The notes beneath the pieces are model-generated. The model had not been told where the DNA came from. It was given only the letters and a program-made list of their open reading frames with translations, and did no database searches. Positions 24,197-34,599 of a stretch of 64,000 nucleotides of DNA are shown here, one piece after another. Position numbers and translations under genes: made by a program. Source of the DNA: Acanthopleura granulata (Eukaryota > Mollusca > Polyplacophora > Chitonida > Chitonidae); the NCBI GenBank assembly GCA_016165875.1, contig JABBOT010000004.1:4905351-4969350 (forward strand), read 5' to 3'. Each line of letters begins with the position of its first letter. The stretch's first letter is position 1.

Positions 24197-24325
24197 TAGG
24201 ATCGGGGTGCTTAATTAAGTTCTTTGTGTATATTCTAGCATAAAATGCCAGGTTTTGACTGATAAACCTTATTCGTCAACCACTTGATTGACGTCTGTTT
24301 TGCATGTTATACGTGGTTGTATGGT

Positions 24326-24450
24326 TTAGTAATGTGTAGTTCCCTTTGTTCGAGAAAGACTCAACAAGACAAACTTATTCCTTACATGTGCGATGAATAT
24401 CTTGCCATCGATCTGACAAAAGTTGCCGTTGTTGTTATTCACACACTGAC
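24326..24450 (-). CDS. Prohormone-like gene, exon 5 (Cys-ring peptide)
   Basis: Acceptor TTTTTGTCTTGCAG. It encodes RQCVNNNNGNFCQIDGKIFI and a basic, less distinctive tail to TAA at 24326-24328. A GTAAGG at 24385-24380 could end the exon earlier and lead to an exon not identified. Confidence 0.5.
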
Positions 24451-26778
24451 CTGCAAGACAAAAACACAACCAAGTCAAGAGACTGCTAATTCTATATAGA
24501 ATACTTACCTTTCTTTATTAACCAGCACATTATGAAAAGCAAAGTCAATTGGAAATATGGAGGTCTAATGCATTTTGATTAGTCTATAAATGCACGTCCT
24601 ATTATAATGCCTAAATTTCTAAAGTTACGTGAATGTTTCCACAAAATTTACCCGTTGAAAAGAATGTCTAATCCATGCTTAATGCAAGATGCCAAAAATA
24701 ACTTACGTTTTCTTGGCTGTGAGTCATGACTTTCATTTGTGCGCTTTCCTGAAAGAGAAATACGTATAGAAGTATAAGCTAAAATTCTGATTTATGCACC
24801 AGTATATAAAAGGCAAGGATTGGTAAGATTTTAAAGTGACAGAAAATGGAGCAAAAACCTCACAATACACGACAGATTTATTGAAAGAATTTTGTCACCT
24901 CAGAAACAAATTTTTTGGAAGGGCTTCGTTGGCCGAGACGACGCGCTGACTGCCTGCCAAACTCAGCCTCCTAACTAATAGGATGGCAGGCTCAAATCCA
25001 GTTCTTGGTGCTTGGGTTTTGTGTGTAAATCTGAAGATTCCTCCGCTACCTGGCAAAGAGCAGTGACTTACTCCGACAGGAAATTCAGTTCCCTTCGGAC
25101 ATATACCTGGGAGTCGCCGTAGGGGAGAAAAATGCACGACTATACGGTGTTAAAAACAATCAAATAAATATAATGTTCACTTACTTTTGCCTTCCATGCC
25201 ACGAAGCAAAACTGATTTTAAATATCTGCTTCTCTTTTCTCCTAATGGCTCTCCTGAAAAAGAAAGAAAAACTTATGTGTTTGAAGTTACTGACCCACAC
25301 ATCCCCAATCCTCTCCCCTTCTCTCCCAGTGATTCTCTTGTGTGACTCAGTCATAGTTCCGCGCCGTATTGGTCTCAGACGACAGGGTTTCTTGGAAAGT
25401 GAAAGTGCCTAAATGGTCTTGCAAGCGCCATTACTATTACGCCTACTGTCACCAATCACAACGTACAATTTGAGGGTGGCGGTGGAATAAAACATTTGAA
25501 TGGGAAGAACACACTATTGTAAATAGTGTACAATAAAATAATGAAATCAGATGATTAGACAAATCACAGAAACCAGCGTATCTGGTTACAGAACTTGTAT
25601 CCTCCAACGTCGGTATATCTAGAAGCACATTGCAGAAATAAATGTGCAATGTGCAAGAAACTCTTTTCCATTCTAAAGTACCTTTTCTTGCCATCATCTT
25701 CAGAAACACATGGAGATACCAAGCCATTATGAAAGTGGCAAAGGTTGGCTCTACATAGTCTGAAAAAAAACAAAAACAAATTCACTAGTTCAAAATTTAT
25801 GCTACTTTTACACTAATTTTCTTTTTTCATTTTTATGATCCTAAAATTTACTGCTGTTTTTCCTTTTTTCTTTATTTTAGATTTGTAATAAATTTTATTT
25901 CCTTTCCTCTGACTCTTGAAAAGCCATGTAATAATTTTCATAAACTTTTAAACCTCGAGAATATTGTGTTAATATATTAAGTCTACTTTTGTATTTAGCG
26001 GGTACAAGCTAATCACTTCCTTACCTTGGATGCTTGTAAGGCCGCATAGCGGCGCCCACCAAGGTGGTGCAGGGGATTTTTTAATCCACAGACATTCCAG
26101 AAGTTTTATGAGGAGTGATTCGAATATCCCTTCTTCGTAACACCTATAAAGAGACAAAATATAGTGCATAGAAAACTTTGGTTAACTAAGTCTCAAAATG
26201 TCTATATTCTGACGGTAAATATACGTTATATGTGCTATCATCGTTTTTTAAGTAAAGCATTACTTTCATAACGGTTATGTTGTAAGATTTCTTTGACAAA
26301 AATGTGCTGAAAATGTTAAACACTTGTCTGTGTCTCAGTTTATTTTTTTTCCTAGAATGTTGCTTTTATCTAATTGGAATTTTTTCATGTGTACCGGAAA
26401 GGTAAACTGGGAGTGTTCATGAACCCGGGCTCATAATGAAGTAAGTTCAACTGAACCATGCAAACTTCAAAGATAAGGCTCAGTTCTTTGATGACTTACC
26501 AGTTACCAAAATTTCAATATGTGCAGGATGTATATATGTTGAGTTCTGTTCATTTTAATCGGAACATTTCTGTCCAGACATTTTCAAGTGAAAATCGTGC
26601 ATGGAGAACAGAAACCCCATAGGCTTAAAGTTAAGCAATCATGTATAGCTCCTTGTTGAAGATAACCTCCATCAGAAACATGAACTTACTCATTATTAAG
26701 AAAGATTAGGATGACGTCTGCGATCCACTTCAAAACAATAAGTATCAAAAGTATCGGCAATGCATTGACGATCTTCAT
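24326..26778 (-). CDS. Putative peptide-hormone precursor, 5 exons, 147 aa
   Basis: Five minus-strand exons join without a stop, with matching phases (2, 1, 1, 1) and canonical GTAAG donors and CAG/TAG acceptors. The product starts MKIVNALPILLILIVLKWIA, a long hydrophobic signal. Cys residues are at 31, 47 and 63. Basic sites follow: KK at 51-52, KR at 76-77, a GKRKR amidation-plus-cleavage site at 91-95, and RKR at 105-107. Cleavage would release a 13-residue amidated peptide SRYLKSVLLRGME (residues 78-90), then TNESHDSQP. A C-terminal peptide would begin Gln108 (possible pyroglutamate) with a ring Cys109-Cys118, QCVNNNNGNFCQIDGK. A GTAAGG after codon 128 could be a further donor, so the true C-terminus is uncertain; read through, the frame stops at 24326. 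Three CRE-like sites lie 51-94 bp upstream of the ATG. I recognise no family. A single-pass membrane protein is the alternative. Confidence 0.6.
24707..24748 (-). CDS. Prohormone-like gene, exon 4
   Basis: Acceptor TCTCTTTCAG, donor AAAAC/GTAAGT, 42 bp, phase 1 to phase 1. It encodes RKRTNESHDSQPRK, bounded by basic cleavage sites at both ends. Confidence 0.55.
24918..25170 (+). repeat. Second SINE family, antisense within an intron
   Basis: The tRNA-like head (GGGCTTCGTTGGCCGAGACG then GCGCTGACTG; later GGCTCAAATCCAG as box B) and body (TGAAGATTCCTCCGCTACCT, AAATTCAGTTCCCTTCGGAC) differ from the common SINE. The 3' end, CGGTGTTAAAAACAATCAAA then TAAATA, is the same tail type. It lies in the intron between exons 3 and 4 of the prohormone-like gene, opposite to its transcription. 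Confidence 0.75.
25185..25253 (-). CDS. Prohormone-like gene, exon 3 (first candidate peptide)
   Basis: Acceptor TTTTTTCAG, donor GCAAAA/GTAAGT. It encodes GEPLGEKRSRYLKSVLLRGM and EGK, with a KR site and the start of the GKRKR amidation site. An antisense SINE tail begins about 15 bp past its donor. Confidence 0.6.
26025..26143 (-). CDS. Prohormone-like gene, exon 2
   Basis: Acceptor CTTTATAG, donor TCCAAG/GTAAGG. Only the phase-2 frame is open; the other two contain stops. It encodes CYEEGIFESLLIKLLECLW and a Pro/Trp-rich part, APPWWAPLCG. Confidence 0.6.
26690..26778 (-). CDS. Prohormone-like gene, exon 1 (signal)
   Basis: ATG at 26778 in the context CAAGGATGA; 29 codons plus two bases, ending AATGA/GTAAGT. 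It encodes the hydrophobic N-terminus. Confidence 0.6.
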
Positions 26779-26828
26779 CCTTGACGGAACACTGATACGC
26801 CAATGTCATCGTTGGAATTATGTGATTG

Positions 26829-26871
26829 TTACGTCATTATAGAAAAACGTCATAGTTTGCCCGTGACGTCA
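26829..26871. promoter_or_regulatory. CRE cluster upstream of the prohormone-like gene
   Basis: The palindromic cAMP response element TGACGTCA lies at 26864-26871, with a near-site TTACGTCA at 26829-26836 and a half-site ACGTCA at 26847-26852. All fall within about 95 bp upstream of the ATG. A second perfect TGACGTCA is at 27134-27141. CREB/ATF sites are usual in neuropeptide and hormone promoters. No TATA box is evident. Confidence 0.5.
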
Positions 26872-28582
26872 TAAAACGGCAATAAAGTATGTTCATAATA
26901 TTGGTAGACTCTCTAGGTTGTCATGGCTGACTATGTTCGTATGGCATAAATACTGCGTTGGTGATCCTCCCGTTGGAAGTGAACATGCTAGACACAATGT
27001 ATACTGATGCTCGTTAACTGTTAAAAATAGACCAATGATATCAGGAAACGCCCAGCAACAGGATCATGACGCAAATTTTATTGGCGCCAAGTGTTCCTTT
27101 CTCTGTCAATCATAAAGACGTCTCAAGACAATATGACGTCACCTTGCGATATGAATTTTTGTGCATGAAGAAGGGGAAAAAAAAGCTGCCATCAATGGTT
27201 TCCGTTGATTATCGTTGGCTGTCGTACATTAATCCTCACTGACATGAATCCGTCGGGGTTTGTCGTGCGAGCTCCGAACGCCCTTCGCAAACGATCCACA
27301 TTAATGGGAGTCTACATTAATGAGCGTTTCACTGTGGCTGTGACTTCATATAACCACGTGACAACCGCCGATATACAGGAATCGATGGGTTAGTTTGGTG
27401 TGACTGCAAACAAGTTCTTGCGTTTCAGCAGGGGAATATCAGCCGCAATATAAATCATCATAAATCATAAAATCGCGATGAATCGCACAGATCGTAGGTA
27501 GCAGTAGTAACATGGTGTGACTGAGGCTTCATCCTTTCGTGGATCTTAATTCAATATCACCACAGGAAGGTTTAATTTCAGTCAACTAGAGCAAATTTAT
27601 CCGAGACTTCGTGTTCTGCTCAAGGTATGCCTGCCTTCCGTACCTCATGGACAGGTCTACAAATGACATAAGCTCGGTAGTCATGAATTTCCCTCTGCGT
27701 TCTTATCTTGAAGAACACCCTACGTATACCACCCTGCTCTATACAAACACGATCACATGCAATTTGGCAGACAGGGTATGGTGAATCTGCAGACTGGCAA
27801 GGATTAAATTTACCTATCGTTTCTTTTCTCAACCAGCCACTGAATTTTGTCTTCCAGTTCTTACATAGTTCATATATAGTTCATATATAGTGAAAAGGTG
27901 GATATTATATAAGAGAATTTATGAAAATAGGACTGAGGTCAGTCATGTTAAAGACAGTGTTACATGTATTTTGTCAGATGTAATATTGTTATCTATAGTT
28001 GGATATTAAAGAAAAGCAAACTTGGTGCCACTGTCAGATGCTTGTGAAGATTTGATTGCAAAAATAGGTTCTCTTGTGCCAGTGCAAGGTAGTCCTGAAA
28101 TACGTTTGAGGAAGTGGCTAAATACCAGGTAAAGCATGTATATGTACATCTATGTACCAGATGAGAACTTGCAATCCCGTACTGCTGTATTGACTTCAAA
28201 GGATTGATAACACACGGCAGTAAGGAGCTTTTTAAGTGTAACTCTTTCCTCGACATCAATATAAAATTTTCAAACTTAAATTTATGAATTTGGATGTTCA
28301 ATTAAAAAAATACCTTTAATTGGATTTTTCAAACTTCAGTTGAAGTTATTTTATTTTAATTTTGCAACTTTCATTTTTTCCAGTTATACTTTTTTGTTTT
28401 AATATAGTTATAGTACATCTCTTTTATAACAGAGCCGCCGTACTGAATGAATTAATGATTCAATTCAATTCAATAGCTCCTCCAGATGCAGTAAGAAAAG
28501 ACGCTGTGCCAGACTTGTATGTGTATGGTGTCATTTGTTACATGACATCATGGCCATATTAGACCATGTAATTTACTTAAAT
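26872..28582. other. Upstream region; one doubtful Cys-rich minus frame
   Basis: No firm gene. At 27620-27832 (minus) a frame reads NPCQSADSPYPVCQIACDRV then CIEQGG and stops at 27620, with an acceptor-like TTGCCAG inside it. It could be the last exon of a Cys-rich secreted protein, but no partner exon was found. Confidence 0.3.
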
Positions 28583-28690
28583 ATCTCAAGAATATTTCAC
28601 TTATACGACGGCTGTCAGCATTATGATGGGAGGAAACCGGGCAGAGCCCGGAGAAAACCCACGACCATCCACAGGTTGCTGGTAGATGCT
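28583..28690 (-). repeat. SINE fragment (middle part)
   Basis: TCAAGAATATTTCACTTATA, CGACGGCTGTCAGCATTATG, GAGGAAACCGGGCAGAGCCC and CACGACCATCCACAGGTTGC match the common SINE, antisense. Both ends are missing. Confidence 0.8.
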
Positions 28691-29007
28691 GATGTGTCGC
28701 GATTTATTTCATTTTTTGGCGGATACAAAGATAGAGAGGCGAGAAATGGGTCGATGGATATTTGTATACATATTTCCTTGACATATTTTATATACAATTA
28801 CTACCATGACAAATAGTGCCCCCCGCACCCCAAACCTTGTTACAAGATGGGAACTGTAATTCACAAAACACATATCTTTAAAACCATTTCTTTCCAAAAT
28901 AATTGTTTTATGTGCACTTCATCAAAGCCCATAAAGTACACTCACAGTTTCTACTCATCACAATGCAGAATGATTTTCTAGCTAAAGCTAGTGAAGTGTA
29001 CGATGAA

Positions 29008-29090
29008 CGAAAACTCGGGTGACTAATATAACATCCTACATGTATTTAAACCATTAACGCGTTTCGTCTGTGTATGTATATACACACAGA

Positions 29091-29125
<35 letters not shown>

Positions 29126-29200
29126 GACACACACAGACGAAACGCGTAATGGTTTAAATACAAGTATAATGTTATATTAGTCTTATATTAGTTTTCGGGT
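29008..29200. mobile_element. Palindromic element with TA-repeat core
   Basis: Left arm 29008-29080 contains CGAAAACTCGGGT, CTAATATAACAT, TGTATTTAAACCATTA and ACGCGTTTCGTCTGTGT. It is the imperfect reverse complement of the right arm at about 29122-29200. The centre is a (TA)n run at about 29090-29121, and a second TA run follows at 29200. Either a MITE whose core expanded or an inverted duplication seeded at TA repeats. Confidence 0.7.
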
Positions 29201-29388
29201 TATATATATATATATGACGCGCTAGCAGAGTTGTTCTCGATTTGTTTACGGATCGCTAACCGCTTGCGTCAACTTATATTCCTTCCCTGTGGGGGCTCTG
29301 TGATGCACCTGAAATATTTGACGACACATGTACAGTGTATAGTCTGTTACAGGTATCATCGGTCCGCCTGATACCTTGGCCCAGTTAC

Positions 29389-29482
29389 ACGAAGCTCTCT
29401 GAAAGTTACCGGCGCGTAACTACCATGGCAACTAGCACTGTAGGAATTGCGTCACCCAGGCTGCTAGCTGCTCTTAACGTCA
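29389..29482. repeat. Degraded copy of the 39899 MITE
   Basis: GGCCCAGTTACACGAAGCTC, CATGGCAACTAGCACTGTA and GCTCTTAACGTC correspond in order to the left arm, centre and right arm of the element at 39899-40022; the right arm is mostly lost. Confidence 0.5.
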
Positions 29483-29769
29483 AAAGGACCCATACGCTTT
29501 TGTCATTAGGCGATGGCGTAACCGTTATCGATGGTCGTCGACTATATTTGAATCTATTTTACTTTCGTTGTGTTTATTTGGCTTCGCAATTGCATAAGTA
29601 TTCAATTTTATTATATCGACATGAGGCTTTAATTTATTAACAGTTACAATCAACATGCGATTTAGATAAGCCTACCTACATTTTCATTTAACCTAAAAAC
29701 TATTCACGGATATGGATTTCAAGCCTAGCAAATTTACTGTCTTCCTTGTATCATTAGAAACTAGTGACT

Positions 29770-29913
29770 GACAGCAGTCTGCGAATGGTTGTAGGTTTCC
29801 TCGGGGCTGTGCAGGGTTTACCTCCACCATAACGCTGGTCGCTGTAATGTAAGTGAAATGCTCTTGATTACGATGTAAAACAGTAATCAAATAAATAAAT
29901 AAATTCCGCCATG
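29770..29913 (+). repeat. SINE, 3' half
   Basis: ACAGCAGTCTGCGAATGGTT, GTAGGTTTCCTCGGGGCTGT, CCACCATAACGCTGG, TAAGTGAAATGCTCTTGATT and a TCAAATAAATAAATAAA tail. Confidence 0.75.
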
Positions 29914-30127
29914 AGTTACGACAATTAAGAGATTTACCCTGGGCACTGTGAAAAACGCAACCACAAATGACATGAGCCTTTGAGATATTCAAATTTGAAA
30001 ACGAAGTATTCGTCACTGTCCATCCAGTAGTCAGAAGAATAAAGGAATGACTATGGCATAACGCCACAATATGTGCAAAAACATCGCTATCGAAACGTCG
30101 TTATAAGGTGCATGGGCACTCAGTTTG

Positions 30128-30184
30128 ATCGAGAGATGCTCTTGACTATTAAGCTATCAGTCAAATAAATGAATAAATAAATAC
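30128..30184 (+). repeat. Diverged SINE tail
   Basis: GATGCTCTTGACTATTAAGC then a TCAAATAAATGAATAAATAA tail; corresponds to the last 55 bp of the SINE. Confidence 0.5.
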
Positions 30185-30989
30185 AAAGAGTTCGACCCAT
30201 TCAGATTTAAGTGTGACATGACTCAAATTCTGTTTTCCTACGATACCACCTGTTTTAACCTGTCCAGAGAAAGTTTCGAAAAGTGTATGCTCTCTGTATC
30301 GTGATTTTCAGGTACAGCCCATGAGTACAAGTTTAACTTCTATTCAAGAATCGACAATAATATTGTAATTTCTACATTATGACGACATTTTTGATATACA
30401 TAGCTCTTTCGAGATATGTTAAAAAGAATTTCGTTTAACTGGAAATGATTTTCAGAAATCTGAAATACTAGCATATCGTTCGTGTAACAATAAAACCATG
30501 TAATTTTAGAAATCTTTTTAAAAAATGGGAGATATCTAAAGACATGTCTACATATCAACAAAACCCTGCTGTTTGAGAGATGTGCACAAATGATTTTATG
30601 ATGTCTGGAAATGTTTTCGACACATATCTGAAATTACATCAACAAACCGAAGCGTATTACCAAACCTGGCACGGCACCTGACCTACTCCATGACTTATCT
30701 CGCTTCGCCTCAAACAACCAGCCATTACATAACTGAAAACTGGAAATCCCACCAGCTTGTTTCGATAAGCGGTAGCCCATTGACGATTTGGTATCTACAA
30801 AGCACAGTTGATCTTTGCTCGCCGTTGGTTTGGCCTACGTTTCAAATGTAGACATACATACCGACTCTCTAACTGACACTGATAACATTTCTGCAGTCAC
30901 GTGGACGACGTACAACAAAAGGTTGTTCAGCGGTCACAGTGTGCTGTGCATGACGATAGCGTGACAGTGACCGACGATACTGAGCCAGT
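30185..30989. other. Upstream region of the collagen C4-like gene
   Basis: No exon, TATA box or named promoter element could be fixed. It presumably contains the promoter of the plus-strand gene starting at 30990. Confidence 0.3.
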
Positions 30990-31170
30990 ATGATGATAAC
31001 CACTATTACATTCATCGTGTGCCTGCTATGGCGAGGGCTTCATGCCATAGACTACGTCAACCAGGGTGACACTTGCTCGGTAATAAAAGCTCTGGAAGAC
31101 AAAAGTGCGGAAGTTCAGTTCCTAAAGCGGCAGATTCAAGCTCTGCAAGACCAGCTGCGTCGACGCAAAG
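30990..31170 (+). CDS. Collagen C4-like gene, exon 1
   Basis: Signal peptide and first coiled-coil part. ATG at 30990, with a second in-frame ATG directly after; donor GCAAAG/GTAAAT; leaves one base. Confidence 0.8.
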
Positions 31171-34100
31171 GTAAATATGCTATAATTTTTCCTCACGTTG
31201 TTCGTTTATGGCGTGAACCATTATGGGACTTACATCAAAATATCCGGTGGCCCATTGACCAACGGTATGAAACGGTAATTTATATAGCAGCCTTTCCGTG
31301 TGATCTGTAATAGGGACTGTCCTGCACGTCGTGGGGCCTTTGCTGACATAGGGCACTAATGGCTTCTACCGAATACCCACTAGCCATGAAACCGCAAATA
31401 GGTTCGACTCAAACATGACCTGAATATTGTCCCGCGATATTGTAGGTCAGGGGATTGACTCAGGTACGAGTTTCATCCATGGCAAGCAAGCTGTGCTCGG
31501 TTTCCTTCGCCCAATAAATCTGAGCAGGATCACACAAGGTACAAATTCTTGAATTTGGCTTAAAACACTCACAATAAGACTTTTAAAAAAAGTAAAAATT
31601 ATCAGTCTACCAGTAACATCATCTTTGCGGATTTCGCCTTCTTACTGAACTATGTTGGCTTTCATCATGATCACCTATCAGGCATAAGCTCAGTTCCAAA
31701 GTCAACGCAGAATATGTTACAACAAGGAATGGACATCAGAACTTGGAATATACTAGCTGGGGCCTATGCAAGGCGTTCTTTCTGAGGCCTCATACATGCA
31801 GTGTATCAATATAGCAGTCAGGTAATTTGGCGAAATCAGTGTAACAGTATAACGCTTCTGAACACTTGAATAAAACCTAGTGGAAATGAACATTATGAAA
31901 CATTCTCTGTAGTTAGAAATGATACAGAGCTAATTTTGTGGAATGATGCCTTTAACCTATTCAGACAGGCCAGCCTTACCTAAAGCGCATATTTAATTAT
32001 ACCAAGGCCGAATTATTGATCGTATGAGACAAGTGCTGTAATTACAAGCCCCATTTTTGCCATTGCGCCTACCTCTGAATGAAATCGGGGTATTGCTAGG
32101 CATGTGTGAATGTATTTATATTTTTTTTCTTTGAAGCTAAATGTATACTATCATGTTTGCAGATGTTCTCGGTCGACTGAAGGACTTGGAGATGAAGACG
32201 AACAAAGTAGATTCTGATATGAAAGCGATGAAAGCTCAACTCGACGACCCGAGAGGCAAGGAAAGCCAGAGAGGGTTTTGCTAATTATTTACTCAAATAT
32301 TTAGCCGAACAATGTAAACACACAACATCGGAATTAAGTATAATATATTAAAATATACAGTATCTCACAATCCGCAATCTAGTGATGTCTATCATAGAGC
32401 CAAGGAACACATTCAAAAATTAATAGGAGAACACATTCAAAAATTAATAGCACGAATATTCGTATTACACTGCGATACTGATGTGAAGATTCAAATGAAA
32501 CTATTTAGATATGCAACAATACACATGTAGGCCTTTCATGCGCATGTCGATATTCAGACATGGGCCTTCATTGATGCGGTTGTTAAAAGAAATAGTTCAC
32601 ACTCCAGTGAATAAATGAATGATTAAGGCGTATAAAATATTTTTCTGCGATATGTTGGCAAGAACTTGTTTAAATTACGAATCATTTCGCATTTGAAGTT
32701 AGCGCATGATTGCAGCTTTGCGCGTGCAAGGCGGGCGGAACCCGTCCCCTAAGGTCATTGCGAGAACATCCTAAAAGCTTAATTTTCTCCCCCCCTCCTC
32801 CCACCCCATTATGCACACACTTCCTTCACAATCCAACGTATATGCCATAGCAAAATATAGTATATACAGAAAGCAAATTCAGAATATGTAGGAATAATTC
32901 CTGTTGACATATAATTCTACATTTCGCCAATATACCAGTTCCACAAAAGGAGCGTGACCGAATAACCCTCTATATAATCTTGTTTTGCAGGAAGTGGGCC
33001 CGGTAGTTCCGGTGCAGTGTACACCAGATGGGGCAGAACGCGGTGTCCTCGGGACAGCTTCCTTCTATACGATGGTATATACAGTTCATATCAGTTACAT
33101 CATATAAAACAAAGTGTGCTAACTGAACTAAAACTCAACAAAAACAACGGCAGGAAAGGAAGCGGAACTTCCTCAAAAATTCTAATTAAAATTTTGAATG
33201 AGTAACATCTTCATGAACGAGGATTAAATCAAAGCACTGTTGTTTAAAAACTATCGACATCAATTTCCTGATCCAAAGTAATCACCTATTTTTAAAGAAA
33301 ATATGCCATATGAACCCAAATATTCTGTGCCTGCTTGTGATTGTAGTATATAGTATATAGCAATTGAGTATGTAGCGATGTACAAATTTATAAATGGTCC
33401 AGCAAAACACAGCGAAATTTGCATGCCCAAATGATACAAATAGTGTTTATGAATGTTTTTTTTATTGGTATCTGGCTCTTGATAGAACATTTATTTCCTT
33501 TTTGTGTCAAATCAATAAAAACCAGTTTGCACATATATATTAACCACTAGAATTAACAGGCCTTCTCTCTGGCCTAACTGCTGTACATTAACATACTTTT
33601 GCCTGTTTAATATCGTTTTGATATATATGGTGATCAGATAATATAGAAACTATCAAATACAATTATCTAACATATGACTGGCCAGTGACCAATGAATTCA
33701 CTGGATTTCCATTGATTTGTACTGGAAATCACTTAATAGGCTAAATGCTATTAAATTTTTTGATTTTAACTAAAGATTGACCTAAAGTTTAAGTTGTGGA
33801 AGAGCTTTACACTGGTGGCTGATACCTACTCATTCCTCAAGACAGCGATGCAGTGATCTCCTTTCCCAATACAGCCGACAGCTCTAATGGATTCAGCTTA
33901 AATTCATTGCAGGTTTGCCAAGCATATCCTCCACAAATTGAGGCCGATGAAAGCGTATGTGCGTGTAATGATCTACTGAAAAATTCCTTATTGTGTATTC
34001 TGGTTACTTTACCAGCGCCAGCAATGTGCCAAACACATGTACACCACTAATGAAATAAATACATGTACATTAATCCACCTATCAATTTGATTGTAACAGG

Positions 34101-34599
34101 ATTTGCAGGAGGTTCCTTTGTGACCTATGGAGGCGGAGGAGCTAATTATATGTGTCTTCCCAAAGACCCTCAATGGGCGAAAACAATAGATGGTCGTCAA
34201 GATTGCGTGGGCCTGATGTTCGGAGCCGAGTACCAATCCTGCGCCGACAATGACCATCTTTTTTCAAAAGAAAATGCCGACACAAGTTCAATTTACGAAC
34301 AAGACGTCCCATGTGCAGTTTGTCAGTCAACTGGCCGAATAAGTCACGTGATGATACCGGCAAAAACCGAATGTCCTTATGGCTGGGTTCGAGAGTATTT
34401 CGGCTACCTCATGGCGTCTCACTATGAACATAAGCGAACGGAGTGGGTGTGCGTGGATCCTGCACCGGAAGTCCTAGAGAACGGTTCACCTAACATGAAT
34501 GGAGCCCTGTTCTATTTCACCGAAGTGGCGTGTGGCTCTCTACCTTGTCCACCCTATCGGGACGGGCATGAATTAACGTGTGTTGTCTGTACAAAATAG
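30990..34599 (+). CDS. Short-chain collagen C4-like secreted protein, 4 exons, 285 aa
   Basis: Four plus-strand exons join in phase 1 throughout. The product has a signal peptide (MMITTITFIVCLLWRGLHA). A heptad-like, charged coiled coil follows at residues ~30-90 (KALEDKSAEVQFLKRQIQAL, then RLKDLEMKTNKVDSDMKAMK). Next is a very short Gly-rich joint GSGPGSSG, and a C-terminal domain from ~100 starting AVYTRWGRTRCP. Signature blocks are NYMCLPKDPQW, FGAEYQ, EQDVPCAVC, MIPAKTECPYGW, GYLMASHYEH, EWVCVDPAPE, ALFYFTEVACGSLPCPPY and ELTCVVC, typical of the family annotated short-chain collagen C4-like in molluscs and cnidarians. Conserved cysteines suggest disulfides. It is probably an extracellular trimer. 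Most of the usual Gly-X-Y tract is absent. Intron 2 seems to use a GC donor (AGAG/GCAAGG); no in-phase GT donor fits. Confidence 0.85.
32163..32255 (+). CDS. Collagen C4-like gene, exon 2 (coiled coil, GC donor)
   Basis: Acceptor TTTGCAG; 31 residues of coiled coil, DVLGRLKDLEMKTNKVDSDM onward to DDPR. The exon must end before GCAAGG to keep phase 1; reading on gives a stop 33 bases later. Confidence 0.75.
32405..32450. repeat. 24-bp tandem duplication
   Basis: The 22-bp word starting GAACACATTCAAAAATTAAT is present twice without mismatch, 24 bp apart, within intron 2 of the collagen C4-like gene. Confidence 0.9.
32991..33074 (+). CDS. Collagen C4-like gene, exon 3
   Basis: Acceptor TTGTTTTGCAG, donor GATG/GTATAT. 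It encodes GSGPGSSGAVYTRWGRTRCP and RDSFLLYD: the Gly-rich joint and start of the C-terminal domain. Confidence 0.85.
34100..34599 (+). CDS. Collagen C4-like gene, exon 4 (C-terminal domain)
   Basis: Acceptor TTGTAACAG. It encodes 166 residues from GFAGGSFVTYGGGGANYMC to VVCTK and TAG at 34597-34599. It holds nearly all the conserved cysteines of the domain. Confidence 0.9.

Noticed and set aside
24895..25137. Minus 80-codon ORF containing RTGFEPAILLVRRLS
   Set aside because: It is the antisense reading of a SINE head, a well-known source of false gene calls.
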